From the NCBI GenBank assembly GCA_030632035.1, contig DAOVJZ010000085.1, positions 1 to 6,629 of the forward strand: 6,629 bases of DNA, given 5' to 3'. Source of the stretch: Granulosicoccaceae bacterium (GTDB taxonomy: Bacteria > Pseudomonadota > Gammaproteobacteria > DAOVJZ01). The position numbers were made by a program, and so were the translations under genes. Of the stretch, positions 5,576 through 6,629 are shown piece after piece. Position 1 is the first letter of the stretch. Each line of letters begins with the position of its first letter. Under the pieces are notes generated by a model, which saw only the letters and a list, made by a program, of their open reading frames with translations, searched no databases and was not told where the DNA came from.

Positions 5576-6339
5576 CATTGCTCAGTACAAAAAATCTTGC
5601 TGTAAGTATTGCCGGACAACAAGTTTGTCATGAGCTTTCATTAAATATTGAAGCCGGTCAATGCTGGGGCATATTGGGTAAAAACGGGGCCGGTAAAACC
5701 ACCTTGCTTCACGCGCTGGCAGGACTGGGTAATATTGATAATGGTGAAATCCTTTTCAATGACACACCCATCAATACACTGTCGCATCGGGATATCGCCC
5801 AACACATTGGTGTATTGTTCCAGCATCAGGATGACCCGTTTCCGGGTACGGTGCTGGAAAGCGTACTCATTGGCAGACACCCTTACCTTCAGGCATGGCA
5901 ATGGGAATCAGAACAAGACATCCAACATGCTGCAACAGCATTACAACAAGTCGATTTAAATGGATTTGAGGCACGTCAGATACAAACTCTATCTGGCGGC
6001 GAACACCAGCGCATGAACATCGCCACCCTGCTAGTACAAGATCCACAACTCATGTTGCTGGACGAACCCACCAACCATCTGGATCTGCATCATCAGATTA
6101 CCTTGCTTAAATTTCTCACCAGCAAAATGAGAGCAGAAAATAAAAGTATGATCATGGTCATGCATGACATCAATCTGGCCGCACGCTTCTGTGATCATCT
6201 GTTAATGATTTTTGAAGACGGTGAAACATTGCATGGTTCGGTTGATGAAATACTGCATAGAAAACACATAGAAAAACTCTACCAACATCCTGTTAATACA
6301 ATAGAAAGTGCGCATGGTACAGTGTGGATGCCAACATAA
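5572..6339 (+). CDS. btuD: ABC transporter ATPase, BtuD/FecE type
   Basis: This 255-residue cytoplasmic ATPase powers the upstream permease. All nucleotide-binding motifs are intact: Walker A GKNGAGKT (36-43), Q-loop Q84, signature LSGGEHQR (140-147), Walker B LMLLDEP (160-166), D-loop NHLD (168-171) and switch H198. The signature and the HPYLQAW segment (103-109) fit the iron/cobalamin importer group. The ATG at 5572 overlaps the permease TGA as ATGA, and CAGGAA 9 nt upstream serves as Shine-Dalgarno, so production is coupled one-to-one with the permease. The choice of B12 over siderophore again rests on the neighbouring riboswitch. The substrate-binding subunit is not in this window. Confidence 0.87.
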   Translation: MTLLSTKNLAVSIAGQQVCHELSLNIEAGQCWGILGKNGAGKTTLLHALAGLGNIDNGEILFNDTPINTLSHRDIAQHIGVLFQHQDDPFPGTVLESVLIGRHPYLQAWQWESEQDIQHAATALQQVDLNGFEARQIQTLSGGEHQRMNIATLLVQDPQLMLLDEPTNHLDLHHQITLLKFLTSKMRAENKSMIMVMHDINLAARFCDHLLMIFEDGETLHGSVDEILHRKHIEKLYQHPVNTIESAHGTVWMPT

Positions 6340-6355
6340 CTGCATAAACCCCATC

Positions 6356-6384
6356 TTGACCCTATTATCCTGATCGAATACAGT
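6356..6384 (+). promoter_or_regulatory. Promoter for the riboswitch-controlled transcript
   Basis: TTGACC (6356-6361, 5 of 6 to consensus) and TACAGT (6379-6384, 4 of 6) are spaced by 17 bp. The predicted start near 6391 is only a few bases before the riboswitch P1 strand, as expected for a leader RNA. It starts 17 nt after the ATPase stop codon, and no terminator separates them, so operon read-through is also possible. Confidence 0.6.
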
Positions 6385-6395
6385 TCGCACCTGCT

Positions 6396-6561
6396 TCAGG
6401 TGTTCCAAGGATTTTCATCCGAGGAATGAAACGGGAAACTGGTTAAATTCCAGTGCTGCCCCCGCAACGGTAAGCGAGTTCAGATAAATCACACGCCACT
6501 GTCTTAATGATGGGAAGGCGATTTATCAAGAAGTTACTCGTAAGCCCGGAGACCGGCCTGA
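6396..6561 (+). ncRNA. Cobalamin (adenosylcobalamin-type) riboswitch aptamer
   Basis: The region has the conserved cobalamin riboswitch blocks in order. GGGAAACTGGTTAAATTCC begins at 6433, GCTGCCCCCGCAACGGTAAG spans 6455-6474, and the B12 box AGCCCGGAGACCGGCCT is at 6543-6559. P1 can form from TCAGGT (6396-6401) with GCCTGA (6556-6561). ACTGG/CCAGT (6438-6442/6450-6454) closes the first conserved hairpin. CGAGT/ACTCG (6475-6479/6536-6540) plus GATAAATC/GATTTATC (6483-6490/6520-6527) form a peripheral P6-like arm. Binding of the cobalamin cofactor normally shuts off B12 uptake or synthesis genes. The controlled gene begins after the window; this riboswitch lies downstream of the permease and ATPase genes and cannot control them from here. 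Confidence 0.95.
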
Positions 6562-6629
6562 CGCATAACACGGGTGCTGCGGCGGGCGGTACGGCGAGTG
6601 AATTTTTCTCTCAGCCTATACAACTCCCC
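6562..6629 (+). promoter_or_regulatory. Probable start of the riboswitch expression platform
   Basis: The 68 nt after the aptamer include the G-rich segment GCGGCGGGCGGT (6579-6590). Part of it (GCGGG) could pair with CCCGC (6460-6464) in the conserved aptamer loop, the kind of loop-loop contact used by this riboswitch class. No T-tract terminator and no start codon with a Shine-Dalgarno are visible, so translational control seems more likely, but the region is cut by the window edge. Confidence 0.4.

Noticed and set aside
6574..6629. An open frame from GTG at 6574 or 6598 to the window end as the riboswitch-controlled gene
   Set aside because: No Shine-Dalgarno, under 20 codons visible, and it overlaps the expected expression platform. 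The real start is probably further downstream.
1..6629. CRISPR array, insertion sequence ends, toxin-antitoxin or phage genes
   Set aside because: No regularly spaced repeats, transposase, terminal inverted repeats or small defence-like gene pairs were seen on either strand.

Overview
The window looks like a piece of a flagellated gammaproteobacterial chromosome of moderate GC content (not counted). The evidence is a FlgM tail and FlgN, a YcgR-type PilZ protein, an ArgA of the E. coli fused kinase-fold/GNAT type, and an RppH-type Nudix enzyme. I cannot name a genus with confidence.

Layout. Positions 2-82 hold the last 26 codons of flgM, followed by flgN (112-591). After a 191-nt gap with a consensus -10 comes a YcgR-like c-di-GMP receptor (783-1511). 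Next is a tRNA-Arg(CCU) with encoded CCA (1564-1640) and a strong terminator (1646-1680). A gene-free stretch of about 300 nt follows (1681-1986). It holds two copies of a 15-nt repeat, an inverted 12-mer copy of part of the tRNA T-arm, a 30-codon coding-like fragment with no start codon, and the argA promoter. argA (1987-3309) starts with TTG behind a good Shine-Dalgarno. The rppH-like gene lies convergent to it on the minus strand (3325-3795), 15 nt away. Divergent from rppH is a set of overlapping genes: a HAD-IB phosphatase (3951-4604), a FecCD/BtuC-family ABC permease (4580-5575) and its BtuD/FecE-like ATPase (5572-6339). The window ends in a promoter followed by a cobalamin riboswitch (about 6396-6561) whose regulated gene lies beyond position 6629.

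How the genes fit together. FlgM (anti-sigma-28), FlgN (hook-filament junction chaperone) and the PilZ protein (probable flagellar brake) form a motility block. ArgA makes the first committed step of arginine synthesis. The 3' half is a cobalamin uptake neighbourhood: the permease and ATPase are a typical B12/haem/siderophore importer core, and the downstream riboswitch favours cobalamin. No periplasmic binding protein or TonB receptor is in the window.

I see no complete new system. The points most worth a second look are the scar-like region behind the tRNA and the HAD phosphatase overlapping the importer genes.
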